Source of the DNA: Flavobacterium sp. JAS
Lineage (GTDB): Bacteria; Bacteroidota; Bacteroidia; Flavobacteriales; Flavobacteriaceae
DNA length: 64,000 nt
Direction of reading: 5' to 3'
Assembly: GCF_020991455.1 (NCBI RefSeq)
Contig: NZ_JAJMOX010000008.1
Coordinates: 1 to 64,000, forward strand
This document shows, one piece after another, positions 44,955 to 55,266 of the stretch. Position 1 is the stretch's first letter; each line of letters begins with the position of its first letter. The notes below the pieces were generated by a model that was given only the letters and a program-made list of their open reading frames with translations, was not told the origin of the DNA and searched no databases. Position numbers and translations under genes: made by a program.

Positions 44955-46385
44955 TTATTTTTTCAACCAATTGTATACAAAATTACAATCTCTGTACTCT
45001 CCAATAACCTTGATATAAGTATCTTTTATTTTTGTATCAAACCATTTTGAAATTGTCGTGATTTGCTTTTCTTTTAATGCTAATTCTTTAATTTTAGTAT
45101 AATCCTTAGCATAATCAGCAACGTGTTCGTCAATTCTATTGGTAACAGTAATTAATTTATATGTTTTTTTACCTTTATCATCTACATTTAAAAGTGGTTG
45201 TGAAACTTCATCATCTTTTAAATTAGAAACCTGACCGTATAATGTTGGATCCATTTTAGTCAACTCAAAACGTGTATCCTGAGTATTAGGATTTACTAAT
45301 GTTCCTCCGTTTGCTCTTGTTTCTTTTTCGTCAGATTCTGTTCTGGCAGCATCAGCAAAAGAAATTTCTTTGCTTACAATTTTATTTCTAATAGTAGTAA
45401 TTCTTTCTTTAGCTTCTTTTAAAGCGTCTTCAGAAACCGTTGGTGCAATTAAAATATGACGTAATTCAACCTCTTGTCCTTTTATTTTTTCTACCAGAAT
45501 AATATGATATCCAAAAGTGGTTTTAAAAGGCTCTGAGATTTCGCCTTCACCCAAACTAAACGCCACATCTTTAAATTCTTTTACAAAAGGTGTTTTTCTT
45601 GTCATTTTATAAAAACCTCCGGTTGGCGATGATCCTGGATCTTGTGAATACAAAACTGCTTTTGTAGCAAAACTAGATCCTTCAAGAACGTCTTTACGAA
45701 TCGCGTTTAATCTGTCAATTACCTTTTGTTCATCTTCTTTAGAAACTTTAGGTTCTACCACAATTTGTGCTACTTCCATCTCTGCTCCAAAAGTTGGTAA
45801 TTCTTCTTTTGGTATTTTTTTAAAGAAATTACGAACTTCTTCAGGTGTTATTTCTACTGCATCAACGATTTTTTTAGTCATTTCCTGAGCTAGCTTTTGC
45901 TCTTTTAAAATGTCTGCAAAATATGTTTTAAATTCTTCTACAGAATTCTTCTTATAATAAGCAACTACTTTATTGATGTCTCCAACTTGCTGAACCATAT
46001 AATTCAATCGATCATCCATCATGCTTCTAACCTCGGCATCACTAACAATGATACTATCCTGAATTGCCTGATGTGCATATAGTTTATCTTCTAAAAGTTT
46101 TCCAAGCATCTGACATCTTGTAATATCTTTTATAGAACCACCTTGTGCTGTAATCTCTAAATATCCTTTATCAATATCTGAATCTAAAACAATGTAGTCT
46201 CCAACATTAGCGATAATTCCATCAACTTTCAGCTTTTGACCAGAAGGCAATTCAACTGGTTTCTTAATCACAGTATCTTTAATAATTTCCTGAGCCGAAA
46301 TAATTGAGTTGAAAAAAAGTAAAAAACATATTGTCAACATTAACTTGTAATCAATTGTTTTTAGCTGTAATTTTTTTAATAACAT
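44955..46385 (-). CDS. SurA-like periplasmic peptidylprolyl isomerase
   Basis: A 476-residue exported chaperone. After a signal segment (about 1-31, ending IISAQ) come a SurA-N-like helical domain (about 50-190) and two parvulin/rotamase domains at about 203-301 (EVAQIVVEP, SSPTGGFYKM, FGYHIILVE) and 307-405 (ELRHILIAP, NGGTLVN). It should fold outer-membrane proteins in transit. The upstream extension to 46448 is basic and unlike a signal; the ATG at 46385 is chosen, although a later Met (MLTICFLLFF, 46340) would make a tighter signal peptide. Confidence 0.88.
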   Translation of the reverse strand: MLLKKLQLKTIDYKLMLTICFLLFFNSIISAQEIIKDTVIKKPVELPSGQKLKVDGIIANVGDYIVLDSDIDKGYLEITAQGGSIKDITRCQMLGKLLEDKLYAHQAIQDSIIVSDAEVRSMMDDRLNYMVQQVGDINKVVAYYKKNSVEEFKTYFADILKEQKLAQEMTKKIVDAVEITPEEVRNFFKKIPKEELPTFGAEMEVAQIVVEPKVSKEDEQKVIDRLNAIRKDVLEGSSFATKAVLYSQDPGSSPTGGFYKMTRKTPFVKEFKDVAFSLGEGEISEPFKTTFGYHIILVEKIKGQEVELRHILIAPTVSEDALKEAKERITTIRNKIVSKEISFADAARTESDEKETRANGGTLVNPNTQDTRFELTKMDPTLYGQVSNLKDDEVSQPLLNVDDKGKKTYKLITVTNRIDEHVADYAKDYTKIKELALKEKQITTISKWFDTKIKDTYIKVIGEYRDCNFVYNWLKK

Positions 46386-46924
46386 TATTTTAAATTTAAT
46401 TTGAATGTAAGATCTTGTTTCAAAATTTCTTTTCGAACTAAAAATCAATCTAATCTGTATTTTGGAAATTCTTCTAAAAATACTAAATAATTAAGATCTA
46501 GTTTCTTCTAACTTATACCGAACAAAAATAGCAATTCAATTACATAATACAACTATCAGCTATACTATTAACAAAAAATTATATGGAGCACATTTAAATT
46601 TCATAAAAGAAAGGCGCATTATAAGAGATTAATCTTTTTAGAAAAGTAAAATCATCGCTTTAATTCCTATATGAATCCAGCGTTTATCAAAGCCACAACA
46701 AATTACAAATAGTTAATTTACAACTCACTAAAAAAAAGTTTTTAACACTACAACGTTTTCGTTGTATAACTATTTTCTCATCAAAACTGATCGAACTAAA
46801 AAATATATACTTTAGATGCGTAATTTATAATTTATAGGTGCAAAAATTACGAATAGTACGTTTTTAAAAGCTTATAAATATATAATTACAACTTTATTAA
46901 TCTAACCTTAACCAAATCTCGATT
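46386..46924. other. AT-rich gap upstream of the SurA-like and amylase genes
   Basis: A 539-base divergent intergenic region. Apart from the CAACG palindrome listed next, only AT-rich sequence is seen, with no gene and no dispersed repeat. Confidence 0.5.
46749..46766. promoter_or_regulatory. Candidate LacI-type operator TACAACG-TTTT-CGTTGTA ahead of the amylase
   Basis: Seven-base perfect arms surround a TTTT centre, 158 bases upstream of the amylase ATG. The CG-centred half-sites resemble operators of LacI-family sugar regulators, which often control starch enzymes. No such regulator is encoded in this window. Confidence 0.4.
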
Positions 46925-48367
46925 ATGAAAAAACCTAATGCAAAGATTTATTTTCTTGCAGCAATTACAGCACTGTTCTGTTCTTGCTCGCAAAATGAAA
47001 CAAACGAAGTCGATTCAAAAGCTGAAAGTCAGAAATTTGAAATCATTAATGTTACGCATCATGACGGAAAACCCTTCAGTACAGGATCTTCCAGCTCATC
47101 TTCAACAGGAAAATATGTAGACAATCCTGGTGGCGGAGTCATGATGCAAGCTTTTTACTGGGATGTTCCCGCTGGTGGAACCTGGTGGAATACCGTAAGC
47201 GGTAAAGTAGCCGCTTGGGGCAATGCAGGAATTGGATCTATTTGGTTACCTCCTGCTTCAAAAGCTCAAAACGGAGCTTTCTCTATGGGATACGATCCTA
47301 CAGATTATTTTGATTTTGGAGACTACAACCAAAATGGTTCTACAGAAACCAGATTCGGATCTAAAACTGAGTTGGTAAATTTGATCACCAATGCTCATAC
47401 TGAAAACCTAAAAGTATATGCCGATATTGTAATTAATCACAATAGTGGAGGCCAATCTGAAGCTAATCCTTTTACTGGAACCAGTACTTGGACAAACTTT
47501 ACCGGGGTAGCTTCAGGAAAATTCCCACGTACATACAATGACTTTTACAAAAACAGTTATGGTAATAATGATGAAGGAGCTTTTGGAGGATTTCCAGATT
47601 TATGCCACGCTGCTCCAAATGTTCAAAATTGGTTGTGGCTTAGAACTGACGGAGTCGGTAAATACTACAAAAATACCATGAAATTTGATGGCTGGAGATT
47701 TGATTACGTAAAAGGTTTTGCTCCATGGGTTATACACGATTGGAATGCTAATGTAGGTGGATTTTCTGTTGGTGAATTATGGGATTCTAATGTAGATATA
47801 TTAAATAACTGGGCCAACAGTGCTAACAGCTCTGTGTTTGATTTTGCTTGTTATTACAAAATGAATGATGCATTTGACGGAAACAATCTTGCATTATTAA
47901 ACGACGACATGATGTGGAAGAGAAACCCATACAAAGCCGTTACGTTTGTGACTAATCACGATACAGATGAAATTTCGAATAAATTATTAGCGTATTCTTA
48001 TATATTGACCCATGAAGGATATCCAACAATTTTCTACAGAGATTATGAGGAATGGTTGGATAAAAACAAATTAAACAACTTGATTTGGATTCATAACAAC
48101 AAAGCAACTGGTACAACTTCAATTTTATATTCTGATAATGATGAATACATTGCCAGAAGAAATGGTTACAACGGAAATCCAGGATTGGTTGTTTACATCA
48201 ACAATTCAGACGTTTGGCAAGAAAGATGGATTCAGACTAATTGGGCAAATACACAAATTAAGGATTTTACAGGAAATTCAACTTGGTATCCAACAACTCA
48301 GGCAGACAAATGGGTAAAAATACAATGTCCTCCAAAAGGATATTCAGTTTGGTCTATTAATCAGTAA
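46925..48367 (+). CDS. Lipoprotein alpha-amylase (GH13)
   Basis: A 480-residue starch-degrading enzyme anchored outside the cytoplasm. The N-terminus is a lipoprotein signal with Cys19 or Cys21 as anchor (ALFCSCSQNE), then a Ser-rich linker. The GH13 regions are intact: I DIVINH (168-172), II GWRFDYVK with nucleophile Asp260, III GELWD with acid/base Glu284, and IV FVTNHDTD with Asp346. It has a short C-terminal beta domain, and the overall form resembles plant and archaeal-type alpha-amylases. It stands alone, without susCD-like partners. A candidate sugar-repressor site lies upstream. Confidence 0.94.
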   Translation: MKKPNAKIYFLAAITALFCSCSQNETNEVDSKAESQKFEIINVTHHDGKPFSTGSSSSSSTGKYVDNPGGGVMMQAFYWDVPAGGTWWNTVSGKVAAWGNAGIGSIWLPPASKAQNGAFSMGYDPTDYFDFGDYNQNGSTETRFGSKTELVNLITNAHTENLKVYADIVINHNSGGQSEANPFTGTSTWTNFTGVASGKFPRTYNDFYKNSYGNNDEGAFGGFPDLCHAAPNVQNWLWLRTDGVGKYYKNTMKFDGWRFDYVKGFAPWVIHDWNANVGGFSVGELWDSNVDILNNWANSANSSVFDFACYYKMNDAFDGNNLALLNDDMMWKRNPYKAVTFVTNHDTDEISNKLLAYSYILTHEGYPTIFYRDYEEWLDKNKLNNLIWIHNNKATGTTSILYSDNDEYIARRNGYNGNPGLVVYINNSDVWQERWIQTNWANTQIKDFTGNSTWYPTTQADKWVKIQCPPKGYSVWSINQ

Positions 48368-48383
48368 TTTTAAATTTAGACTA

Positions 48384-48419
48384 TAATAAGGCTGCTCCCA
48401 AAAAGCAGCCTTATTTTTT
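48384..48419 (+). terminator. Terminator after the alpha-amylase gene
   Basis: A stem AATAAGGCTGCT / AGCAGCCTTATT with a short loop, followed by T residues, 16 bases beyond the stop. Confidence 0.85.
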
Positions 48420-48497
48420 GCCTGTACATTATCTTTAATAAAACAAAAGAGTTCCTAATTTAGGAAGTGAATATTTTTATTAAGCCGTAATTAATAG

Positions 48498-48505
48498 TAC
48501 TTTTG
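48498..48505 (+). promoter_or_regulatory. Candidate -7 element of prfC (TACTTTTG)
   Basis: A TAnnTTTG match followed by CAACC, 20 bases ahead of the ATG at 48525, giving a very short leader. Confidence 0.5.
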
Positions 48506-48524
48506 CAACCTATTTATACGAAAT

Positions 48525-50117
48525 ATGAGCTTTTTAAAAGAAATACAACGCAGAAGAACATTTGGAATTATATCGCATCCCGATGCCGGTAAAACAACTT
48601 TAACTGAAAAATTATTGTTGTTTGGAGGGGCTATTCAGGAAGCGGGTGCTGTAAAAAACAATAAAATTAAAAAAGGAGCAACGAGTGATTTCATGGAAAT
48701 CGAACGCCAAAGAGGGATTTCGGTTTCAACATCTGTACTTGCTTTTAATTATAAAGATAAAAAAATCAACATCCTTGATACTCCGGGACACAAGGATTTT
48801 GCCGAAGATACTTTTAGAACTTTAACTGCTGTTGATAGCGTTATTGTTGTAATTGACGTTGCAAAAGGGGTTGAGGAACAAACTGAAAAATTAGTTGCAG
48901 TTTGTAGAATGCGTAACATTCCGATGATTGTTTTCATCAATAAATTAGACCGTGAAGGAAAAGATGCTTTTGACTTAATGGATGAAGTAGAACAAAAATT
49001 GGGTTTAAAAGTTACTCCTTTAAGTTTCCCAATTGGTATGGGATATGATTTCCAGGGAATTTATAATTTATGGGAAGAAAATATCAACCTTTTTAGCGGA
49101 GACAGCCGTAAAAACATTGAAGAAACGATCGCTTTCTCTGATGTTCAAAACAATCCTGAATTAGATAAAATTGTAGGTCAAAAAGCAGCTGAAAAACTAC
49201 GTGAAGAATTAGAATTAATTGATGAAGTTTATCCAAAATTTGAGCGTCAGGATTATTTAGATGGAAAAATTCAACCGGTGTTTTTTGGTTCGGCTTTAAA
49301 TAATTTCGGAGTTCGTGAATTATTAGATTGTTTTGTTACTATCGCTCCATCACCAAGACCAAAAGATTCTGAAACTCGTTTGGTTGATCCTAAAGAAGAA
49401 AAAATGACCGGTTTTGTATTTAAAATACACGCCAATATGGATCCAAAACACCGTGATCGTTTAGCATTTATAAAAATTGTTTCCGGAACTTTTGAAAGAA
49501 ACAAACCTTACTACCACGTACGTCAAAAGAAAAACCTAAAATTTTCTAGTCCAAATGCTTTCTTTGCTGAGAAAAAAGAAATTGTAGACATTTCATACCC
49601 TGGTGATATTGTAGGTTTACACGATACCGGAAACTTTAAAATTGGAGATACTTTAACAGAAGGCGAAATAATGAGTTTCAAAGGAATTCCAAGTTTCTCT
49701 CCAGAGCACTTTAGATACATTAATAATGCTGACCCTATGAAAGCCAAGCAATTGGATAAAGGAGTAGATCAGTTAATGGATGAAGGTGTTGCACAGTTGT
49801 TTACATTAGAAATGAACAACCGTAAAGTAATTGGAACTGTTGGAGCGCTACAATATGAAGTTATTCAATATCGTTTAGAGCATGAATATGGTGCGAAATG
49901 TACTTACGAGAATTTCCCTGTTCACAAAGCTTGCTGGGTAAAACCTGATGATGCCAAAAATGATGAGTTTAAAGAATTTAAACGTATCAAACAGAAATTC
50001 CTGGCTCATGATAAATATGGTCAATTGGTATTTTTAGCCGATTCTGACTTTACAATTCAAATGACACAAAACAAATATCCAAGTGTAAAATTATTCTTCA
50101 CTTCTGAATTTGATTAA
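48525..50117 (+). CDS. prfC: Peptide chain release factor 3
   Basis: A 530-residue translational GTPase that removes RF1/RF2 from ribosomes after termination. The GTPase motifs are G1 SHPDAGKTT (17-25), G3 DTPGHKDF, G4 NKLD and the family phrase MEIERQRGISVSTS. Domains II and III follow at the usual length. There is no lepA- or EF-G-type domain IV. It lies alone between two terminators. Confidence 0.96.
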   Translation: MSFLKEIQRRRTFGIISHPDAGKTTLTEKLLLFGGAIQEAGAVKNNKIKKGATSDFMEIERQRGISVSTSVLAFNYKDKKINILDTPGHKDFAEDTFRTLTAVDSVIVVIDVAKGVEEQTEKLVAVCRMRNIPMIVFINKLDREGKDAFDLMDEVEQKLGLKVTPLSFPIGMGYDFQGIYNLWEENINLFSGDSRKNIEETIAFSDVQNNPELDKIVGQKAAEKLREELELIDEVYPKFERQDYLDGKIQPVFFGSALNNFGVRELLDCFVTIAPSPRPKDSETRLVDPKEEKMTGFVFKIHANMDPKHRDRLAFIKIVSGTFERNKPYYHVRQKKNLKFSSPNAFFAEKKEIVDISYPGDIVGLHDTGNFKIGDTLTEGEIMSFKGIPSFSPEHFRYINNADPMKAKQLDKGVDQLMDEGVAQLFTLEMNNRKVIGTVGALQYEVIQYRLEHEYGAKCTYENFPVHKACWVKPDDAKNDEFKEFKRIKQKFLAHDKYGQLVFLADSDFTIQMTQNKYPSVKLFFTSEFD

Positions 50118-50137
50118 ATTTCATTCTATAAATACCA

Positions 50138-50173
50138 TAAAAAAAGCGCTAATTTTCATTAGCGCTTTTTTTT
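50138..50173 (+). terminator. Terminator after prfC
   Basis: A stem AAAAAAAGCGCTAAT / ATTAGCGCTTTTTTT with a short loop and a long T-run. It is symmetrical enough to act in both directions. Confidence 0.85.
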
Positions 50174-50333
50174 AATTTGAATTAAACCAACCTTATACTA
50201 AGTCATTATATTTCAAAAAATTAATTTCTTTATTAAGAATATCTAAATTAAACCAATACAATAACATAAAGAAATTTAGTCGACGAAAGTAGAATTAAAT
50301 CGGGTAAACTACATCTAATTTTAATTATCACGC

Positions 50334-50361
50334 AAAAAAAAGCCCCATTACTGGGGCTTTT
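50334..50361 (-). terminator. Terminator of the rpoBC operon
   Basis: On the minus strand a stem AAAAGCCCCAG / TGGGGCTTTT ends in a T-run just past the DUF3467 stop. It closes the whole ribosomal-protein/RNA polymerase transcript. Confidence 0.85.
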
Positions 50362-50367
50362 ATTAAT

Positions 50368-50679
50368 TTATGCTTGTCCTGCCGGACCAAAATTAAGCGG
50401 TATTGGTGCTTGTTCTGTCTCTTTGATTTCGCCATGAGCGGCTTCAAAGCGATGAATATTTTCACCAATTGCTTTCAATAATCTTTTAGCATGTTGTGGT
50501 GTCAAGACAATTCTTGACTTTACCTTGGCTTTAGGAATACCGGGCATAATGCTCACAAAATCTAAAACAAATTCTGATGATGAGTGATTGATAATTGCAA
50601 GATTAGAATAAATTCCTTCTGCAATAGTTTCGTCCAACTCAATATTAATCTGCTCTTGTTGTTGTTTCGGATTACTCAT
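50368..50679 (-). CDS. DUF3467 protein, last gene of the rpoBC operon
   Basis: A 103-residue soluble protein of the DUF3467 family (IAEGIYSNLAIINHSSSEFVLDFV, then KAKVKSRIVLTPQHAKRLL). It starts 11 bases after the rpoC stop and precedes the operon terminator, so it is co-transcribed with RNA polymerase. The linkage recurs in Bacteroidota as I recall, and suggests a part in transcription, though the function is not established. Confidence 0.88.
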   Translation of the reverse strand: MSNPKQQQEQINIELDETIAEGIYSNLAIINHSSSEFVLDFVSIMPGIPKAKVKSRIVLTPQHAKRLLKAIGENIHRFEAAHGEIKETEQAPIPLNFGPAGQA

Positions 50680-50690
50680 AGTTTCCCTAA

Positions 50691-53600
50691 TTAATAAATA
50701 TATTCTTCTTTATTAGCCATCATTTCATTGTAATCGTCTTTAGATCCTACGATAGTATTATCGTATTCTCTCATACCAGTTCCTGCAGGAATTCTGTGTC
50801 CAACAATTACATTTTCTTTTAATCCTTCTAAATCATCTACTTTACCAGCTACAGCAGCTTCGTTAAGTACTTTTGTTGTTTCTTGGAAAGAAGCAGCAGA
50901 GATGAATGATTTAGTTTGTAGCGAAGCTCTTGTAATACCTTGTAAAACTGGTGTTGCAGTTGCAGTAATTACGTCTCTTGCTACAACAAGATTTTTATCA
51001 TTTCGTTTCAACAATGAGTTTTCATCACGTAAATCACGAGGAGAAATAATTTGACCTGGTTTCAATACAGCAGAATCTCCAGCGTCTTCAACTACTTTCA
51101 TACCGTATAATTTATCATTTTGAACGATAAAGTCTTTAGTGTGAATTAATTGATCTTCTAGGAATAATGTATCTCCTGGATCCTGAACTCTTACTTTACG
51201 CATCATTTGACGAATAACTACCTCAAAGTGCTTGTCATTAATTTTTACCCCTTGTAAACGGTATACCTCTTGAATTTCATTTACTAAGTACTGTTGAACA
51301 GCAGCTGGTCCTTGAATTCTTAAAATATCATCTGGTGTAATTGCACCGTCAGACAATGGTACTCCTGCTCTTACGAAGTCATTTTCTTGTACTAAGATTT
51401 GGCTAGAAAGTTTAACTAAATACTTTTTAATCTCACCAAATTTAGATTCGATAACAATTTCACGGTTACCTCTTTTGATTTTTCCAAAAGAAACAACACC
51501 GTCAATTTCAGAAACAACCGCTGGGTTTGAAGGGTTACGAGCCTCAAGCAACTCAGTAATTCTTGGTAAACCTCCTGTAATATCTCCTGCTTTAGAAGAA
51601 CGACGTGGAATTTTAACCAATACTTTACCTGCTTTAATTTTTTCTCCATTCTCAACCATAAGGTGGGCTCCTACTGGTAAGTTATACGAACGAATCAATT
51701 CACCTTCTTTACCGTAAACCAATAAAGTTGGAATTAATTTTTTATTTCTAGCTTCAGAAATTACTTTTTCCTGGAATCCTGTTTGCTCATCGATTTCAAC
51801 CATGAACGATTGTCCTTGCTCTAAATCCTCGTAAGCAATCTTACCAGTAAATTCAGAAACAATTACACCATTATATGGATCCCACTTACAGATCACAGAT
51901 CCTTTAGTAACTACTTCACCATCCTTAACGAAAATACTAGATCCGTAAGGAATATTGTGTGTATTTAAAACGATTCCAGTTTTCTCGTCAACTAATTTTA
52001 ATTCCGTTGAACGTGATACTACGATATCAACCGCATTACCTTCACTGTCTTCACCTTTTACAGTTTTTAAATCTTCAATCTCAAGTCTACCGTTGAATCT
52101 TGTAACAATACTAGATTCTTCAGAAATACCTCCAGCAACCCCTCCAACGTGGAACGTACGAAGTGTTAACTGTGTACCTGGCTCTCCAATAGACTGAGCT
52201 GCAATAACTCCTACTGCTTCACCTCTTTGTGTCATTTTTCCGGTAGCTAAGTTTCTACCGTAACATTTAGCACAAATACCTTTTAAAGCCTCACAAGTTA
52301 ATGGAGATCTAACCTCTACTCTTTCAATCGGAGAAGCTTCGATAGTTCTCATGATTGCCTCAGTAATTTGTTGACCTGACTGAACTAATACTTCATTCGT
52401 AAGAGGATTTATAACATCTTGCAATGCAACACGTCCTAAAATTCTTTCTCCTAAAGATTCAACAATTTCCTCATTTTTCTTCAAAGCAGAAACTTCAACA
52501 CCTCTTAAAGTTCCACAATCTTCGATGTTTACAATAACATCTTGTGAAACGTCATGAAGCCTTCTTGTCAAGTATCCAGCATCGGCCGTTTTAAGAGCCG
52601 TATCCGCAAGTCCTTTACGAGCACCGTGAGTAGAAATAAAGTACTCAAGAATCGAAAGACCTTCCTTAAAGTTAGAAAGAATCGGGTTTTCAATAATCTC
52701 ACCACCACCGGCAGTAGATTTTTTAGGCTTAGCCATCAAACCACGCATACCAGTTAACTGACGAATCTGTTCCTTAGAACCCCTCGCCCCAGAGTCAAGC
52801 ATCATATATACAGAGTTGAAACCTTGTTGGTCTTCTCTAATATTTTTCATTGCTAACTCCGTTAACTGTGCATTTGCAGAAGTCCATACGTCAATAACCT
52901 GATTGTAACGCTCGTTATTGGTAATAAGACCCATGTTATAATTCACAGAAATACCTTCAACTTGCTCTCTGGCATCTGCAATTAATTTTGTTTTTTGTTC
53001 TGGAATTCTAATATCACCTAAAGAGAATGATAAACCTCCTCTAAATGCGAATTTATACCCCATATCTTTCATATTGTCCAAGAAAGCTGCCGTTGTAGGT
53101 ACATCAGTCACACTTAAAATGTGTCCAATAATATCTCTAAGGTTTTTCTTAGTCAATACATCATTGATATATCCAGCTGCTTCAGGTACTACTTCATTAA
53201 ATAATACACGTCCTGCAGTTGTTTGAATAATTTTGAACACTAATTCTCCAGCGTCATTAAAATCTTTTGCTCTGATTCTTACACGAGCATTCAATTCTAA
53301 TCTTCCTTCGTTTAATGCAATATTTACTTCTTCAGCAGAATAGAAAGTTAAGTCTTGACCTAAAATTACATGTTCTGGAGTCGAGATACGTTCTTTGGTC
53401 ATATAATATAGACCCAAGACCATATCCTGAGAAGGTACAGTAATTGGCGCACCGTTTGCAGGGTTCAAGATATTATGAGAAGCCAACATTAATAATTGTG
53501 CCTCTAAAATAGCCTCTGGTCCTAATGGCAAGTGAACCGCCATCTGATCCCCATCAAAATCGGCGTTGAAAGCCGTACATACTAATGGGTGCAATTGGAT

Positions 53601-55001
53601 CGCTTTTCCTTCAATTAATTTTGGTTGGAAAGCTTGAATACCAAGTCTGTGTAACGTAGGAGCACGGTTAAGTAATACTGGGTGACCTTTAATTACATTT
53701 TCAAGGATATCCCAAACTACAGGCTCTTTTTTGTCTATAATTTTCTTAGCAGATTTTACTGTTTTAACAATACCTCTTTCTATCAATTTACGGATAACGA
53801 AAGGTTTGTATAACTCAGATGCCATATCTTTTGGCAATCCACATTCGAATAATTTTAATTCAGGACCAACAACAATTACCGAACGAGCAGAATAATCCAC
53901 ACGTTTTCCAAGTAAGTTTTGACGGAAACGTCCTTGCTTACCTTTTAAGGAATCAGATAATGATTTTAATGGTCTGTTAGATTCTGTTTTAACAGCAGAA
54001 GCTTTACGAGTGTTATCAAATAATGAATCTACAGATTCTTGTAACATACGTTTTTCGTTTCTTAAGATAACTTCAGGAGCTTTAATCTCCATTAATCTTT
54101 TCAAACGGTTGTTACGGATGATTACACGACGGTATAAATCATTCAAATCTGAAGTTGCAAAACGACCTCCATCAAGTGGCACAAGCGGACGTAATTCTGG
54201 TGGAATAACTGGAACCACTTTCATAATCATCCACTCAGGACGATTTTCGCGGTTTAAGTTAGACTCACGGAAAGACTCAACAACTTGTAATCTTTTTAAA
54301 GCTTCAGTTTTACGTTGTTTAGATGTTTCGTTGTTAGCGCTGTGTCTTAATTCATAAGATAAAGCATCTAAATCAATACGAGCCAATAAATCCATAATAC
54401 ACTCTGCTCCCATTTTGGCAACAAATTTATTAGGATCCATATCATCTAAATATTGGTTTTCTTGCGGAAGAGTATCTAAAATATTCAAATATTCTTCTTC
54501 TGTTAAGAAATCTAATCTTTGCAATGATTCTCCATCAGCATTTTTAGCAATACCAGCTTGAATTACTACGTATCTTTCGTAGTAAATAATCATATCTAAT
54601 TTCTTAGACGGAAGACCAAGGATATAACCAATTTTGTTAGGAAGAGAACGGAAATACCAGATATGAGCAATTGGCACAACAAGGTTGATGTGTCCAACTC
54701 TGTCACGACGTACTTTTTTCTCTGTAACTTCAACACCACAACGGTCACAGATGATACCTTTGTAACGAATTCTTTTATATTTACCACAAGCACATTCAAA
54801 ATCCTTAACAGGTCCGAAGATTCTTTCGCAGAAAAGTCCGTCACGCTCTGGTTTGTGAGTTCTGTAGTTAATTGTTTCAGGTTTCAACACCTCTCCTCTT
54901 GATTCTTTCAAGATAGATTCTGGTGAAGCTAATCCTATCGAGATTTTATTAAATCTTTTTATAGGATTTTTATCTTTATTGTTATTTCTATTGTTCATCA
55001 T
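50691..55001 (-). CDS. rpoC: DNA-directed RNA polymerase subunit beta'
   Basis: The 1436-residue beta' subunit. The N-terminal zinc site is Cys70, Cys72, Cys85 and Cys88 ([17 protein letters not shown]), and the catalytic loop is [12 protein letters not shown], which binds the active magnesium. The trigger-loop region follows (around [15 protein letters not shown]). The first of two adjacent ATG codons is used (MMNNRNNN). It lies 265 bases downstream of rpoB, a wider gap than usual, with a hairpin in it. Confidence 0.98.
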   Translation of the reverse strand: MMNNRNNNKDKNPIKRFNKISIGLASPESILKESRGEVLKPETINYRTHKPERDGLFCERIFGPVKDFECACGKYKRIRYKGIICDRCGVEVTEKKVRRDRVGHINLVVPIAHIWYFRSLPNKIGYILGLPSKKLDMIIYYERYVVIQAGIAKNADGESLQRLDFLTEEEYLNILDTLPQENQYLDDMDPNKFVAKMGAECIMDLLARIDLDALSYELRHSANNETSKQRKTEALKRLQVVESFRESNLNRENRPEWMIMKVVPVIPPELRPLVPLDGGRFATSDLNDLYRRVIIRNNRLKRLMEIKAPEVILRNEKRMLQESVDSLFDNTRKASAVKTESNRPLKSLSDSLKGKQGRFRQNLLGKRVDYSARSVIVVGPELKLFECGLPKDMASELYKPFVIRKLIERGIVKTVKSAKKIIDKKEPVVWDILENVIKGHPVLLNRAPTLHRLGIQAFQPKLIEGKAIQLHPLVCTAFNADFDGDQMAVHLPLGPEAILEAQLLMLASHNILNPANGAPITVPSQDMVLGLYYMTKERISTPEHVILGQDLTFYSAEEVNIALNEGRLELNARVRIRAKDFNDAGELVFKIIQTTAGRVLFNEVVPEAAGYINDVLTKKNLRDIIGHILSVTDVPTTAAFLDNMKDMGYKFAFRGGLSFSLGDIRIPEQKTKLIADAREQVEGISVNYNMGLITNNERYNQVIDVWTSANAQLTELAMKNIREDQQGFNSVYMMLDSGARGSKEQIRQLTGMRGLMAKPKKSTAGGGEIIENPILSNFKEGLSILEYFISTHGARKGLADTALKTADAGYLTRRLHDVSQDVIVNIEDCGTLRGVEVSALKKNEEIVESLGERILGRVALQDVINPLTNEVLVQSGQQITEAIMRTIEASPIERVEVRSPLTCEALKGICAKCYGRNLATGKMTQRGEAVGVIAAQSIGEPGTQLTLRTFHVGGVAGGISEESSIVTRFNGRLEIEDLKTVKGEDSEGNAVDIVVSRSTELKLVDEKTGIVLNTHNIPYGSSIFVKDGEVVTKGSVICKWDPYNGVIVSEFTGKIAYEDLEQGQSFMVEIDEQTGFQEKVISEARNKKLIPTLLVYGKEGELIRSYNLPVGAHLMVENGEKIKAGKVLVKIPRRSSKAGDITGGLPRITELLEARNPSNPAVVSEIDGVVSFGKIKRGNREIVIESKFGEIKKYLVKLSSQILVQENDFVRAGVPLSDGAITPDDILRIQGPAAVQQYLVNEIQEVYRLQGVKINDKHFEVVIRQMMRKVRVQDPGDTLFLEDQLIHTKDFIVQNDKLYGMKVVEDAGDSAVLKPGQIISPRDLRDENSLLKRNDKNLVVARDVITATATPVLQGITRASLQTKSFISAASFQETTKVLNEAAVAGKVDDLEGLKENVIVGHRIPAGTGMREYDNTIVGSKDDYNEMMANKEEYIY

Positions 55002-55224
55002 AGTTTTTACTATTGATTTATCTGCAATTAAAAAATTGATTTTAGATTTCTGATTTTTTTCCGCTTTAAGCGAAATTAAATCAGCAAACTACTACCTCGG
55101 GTTACTTCTCTAAACTTCAAACCTCTATTATTTTGAAGCGCTAATTATAAAACTCTTAGGGTTTATATAAAAAATCGGAACGGGTTACGGGTATAAATCC
55201 TAAAAACTTCTATAAATGAGTAAT

Positions 55225-55248
55225 CAGCCCCGATAAAAATCGGGACTG
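55225..55248. other. CCCCGAT/ATCGGG hairpin in the rpoB-rpoC gap
   Basis: A short GC-rich stem, CAGCCCCGAT / ATCGGGACTG, lies 19 bases past the rpoB stop. There is no T-run, so it is more likely an RNA processing or stability element or repeat remnant than a terminator. The remaining 240 bases of the gap are AT-rich with no gene. Confidence 0.4.
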
Positions 55249-55266
55249 ACAACTACCTAATACTTA

